Source: Plasmodium relictum (Eukaryota > Apicomplexa > Aconoidasida > Haemosporida > Plasmodiidae). Taken from it: a DNA stretch of 64,000 nucleotides. The DNA lies in the NCBI RefSeq assembly GCF_900005765.1, contig NC_041689.1, positions 1,736,001 through 1,800,000 on the forward strand. The letters are read 5' to 3'. This document shows, in pieces, positions 62,427-64,000 of the stretch. The number at the start of each line of letters is the position of its first letter. Positions within the stretch are counted from its first letter, which is position 1. The notes below the pieces were generated by a model. It was not told where the DNA came from. It searched no databases and saw only the letters and a list, made by a program, of their open reading frames with translations. A program made the translations under genes and the position numbers.

Positions 62427-64000
62427 TGAGGATAGTATAAATCCTACATACGCCATGGAAGTTAAATCTGGAAAAGTAAAAGAAAAAACGGAAAAATTAA
62501 ATCAAGAAATTTTTCTGAATTTTGTTAAATATGATTTAATGTATCGAATAGATAAATATTAGTTGAAATTCTTTTTAGAAAAAAATGTTACACTATGAGA
62601 AAATAGAAATATAAAACTTATAAATAAACATGAAGTTTCTATTAAACTACGAGGAGAATCTCTTCGTTTTAATCCTAAACCTTTAAGTAAAGAAATGTTA
62701 TTAGTATTGCATCATAAAAGAAATTTCAAAATTAAATGATACATACCATTAATCCCGAATGGACTTCACCAATTGTAATGATACAGAAAAAGGACGAAAA
62801 ATGGAGAGTAACTATAGATGATCGTTATTTAAGTGAATTTATATTAGATAATTTATAAGTCATACCTCGTATGAAATATATATTTCAAACTTTCCATTGT
62901 ACTAAATGATTCTCAAAAATATATCGCAAAAATGGTTTTTTGGAACATAGTATTAGAAGAAAATATAAGGCAATGTATAATTTTTATAGTTTGCAGGCGT
63001 AGAACATTTGTATTTAATGCGTTATTATTTAGAATAGAAATAAATATTACACGATTTCAAGAAGTCATGAAAAATATTTTTTTGATGTTAATTCAATAAA
63101 ATTGTATAGTTATATATATTGATGATATCATTTTAACGATAACGGTAATTGAACATTATAAAATGCTAAAAAAGTGGGTACTTTGTTAATAGACAACAAT
63201 CTTGGGATAAATATAGAAAAATGTGAATTGTTTAAAACAACAATAACATATTTAAGACAAATAATAGATTGAGAAAGAGTAAATCTCTCATTAAATAAGG
63301 TAAAAACAATTATTGAAGTAGAGCGACCTATATCAAAAAAACGAGTAATATCATTTTTAAGAGCTGCTAATTATTATAGAAATTATATAAAGAATTTTTA
63401 AGAATGGACTTTTAAATTAGTTTCTTCATTAGCTAAAAGAAAAGTTTTGAATGAAAAGAAGGATATACAAAAAGTTGAAACAAATTAAAGAGAAGACGCC
63501 TGATATAACTTATTTGTCATTCTTGAACTTGAAAACAGTATACTATTTATACTGAAGCATCACATTATTTTATAGAAGCTGTATTAACTTAGATGGATAA
63601 TGATATCGGTGATACTAAGTTCATACAATATACATCTAAGAAATTAAGTGATGTTCAGCGAAAATAGAGTGTATTTAAAAAAGAAGTATTTGTAATAGTA
63701 GTAGCTTATGAAACATTAGATTATTATATTAAAGAATCTAGTATATTAATCATAATAGTTTGTAGAAGTATAGTTGGAATGGATTCTATTAACAATGGAA
63801 TACTATATTGTTGGTAAATGAGATGATCTAAATTAAATTTAGAATTCTAACATATTGAAAGAGTAAAAAATAGTTTAGTTGATTAGGTTATTAGGTCAAT
63901 GGATAATGATACTGATCTTCCAAATGTATGACATTAAATTGCAGTAAATCTCAGGAAAAATATGATGATATATATAATATTACATATTGTCAAAAAATTG
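62427..64000 (+). pseudogene. Decayed Ty3/gypsy-type pol (reverse transcriptase, RNase H), runs off the window
   Basis: Many frameshifts and stops interrupt it. Recognisable pieces in order: a W-T-S-P-I-V...K-K-D...W-R-V block from 62760 (start of the RT domain); Y-I-D-D-I at 63115, the RT catalytic box; a block near 63290-63400 with N-K-V-K-T-I and F-L-R-A-A-N-Y-Y-R-N-Y, typical of the RT connection in gypsy elements; Y-T-E-A-S from 63548, the RNase H start with Glu for the usual catalytic Asp; and Y-T-S-K-K-L from about 63630. Integrase would lie past base 64000. The order and motifs fit Ty3/gypsy elements, not Ty1/copia. It cannot make an active product. Confidence 0.88.

Noticed and set aside
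61887-64000. LTR at 61887 as the 5' LTR of the pol-bearing element
   Set aside because: The gag knuckle lies upstream of this LTR and matching ATTAA flanks surround it, so it looks like a later solo insertion into an older element.

Overview
The window is very AT-rich DNA (roughly four fifths A+T, with long A/T homopolymers and TA runs). It has intron-containing genes, asparagine/lysine-rich low-complexity proteins and an elongation factor G with an apicoplast-type leader. Together these point to a Plasmodium chromosome. The remains of a Ty3/gypsy-type LTR retrotransposon, as I recall known within the genus mainly from bird malaria parasites (P. gallinaceum, P. relictum), make an avian Plasmodium the best guess. 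I infer this from content and did not test it by a search.

Region 1 (1-37,328) is chromosomal core with housekeeping genes. In order: the 3' end of an unknown coiled-coil protein (+), a JmjC/cupin protein (-), an unknown conserved protein with a weak EF-hand-like segment (+), a five-exon SAC3/GANP (Thp3/LENG8-like) protein (+), the Rab geranylgeranyltransferase beta subunit (-), a four-exon apicoplast EF-G (+), a small secreted unknown (-), a three-exon MYND zinc-finger protein (-), the two-exon exosome helicase MTR4 (-) and a large N-rich CCCH zinc-finger protein (+). From memory, the same order lies near the left end of P. falciparum chromosome 6, in reversed orientation. I rebuilt exon joins by hand from GT/AG sites, reading phase and family alignment. 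MTR4 and the SAC3 protein belong to nuclear RNA processing, RabGGTase to prenylation of Rab proteins, and EF-G to apicoplast translation. There are no operons.

Region 2 (about 37.3-64 kb) looks like the start of the subtelomere. It has almost no intact genes: one possible two-membrane-segment exon (38,573-39,118, -) and a short lysine-rich frame (40,291-40,563, +). From 43 kb on it is a graveyard of LTRs in both orientations. Near-complete copies run 520-630 bp, begin TG and end CA. Six are bounded by 5-bp direct repeats at exactly the LTR edges (four exact with intact ends, one exact with a decayed last base, one with a single mismatch). Between 58 and 62 kb there are shreds of gag-like coding sequence, including a C-x2-C-x4-H-x4-C knuckle. 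From 62.4 kb to the window end there is a decayed reverse transcriptase/RNase H region with many stops.

The most unusual signals are the LTR layers with target-site duplications, a hairpin conserved at the LTR end with a variable loop, LTRs whose flanks do not match (suggesting recombination between copies), and a 280-bp tract at 50.1 kb with purine-pyrimidine-any triplet periodicity that is open on both strands.
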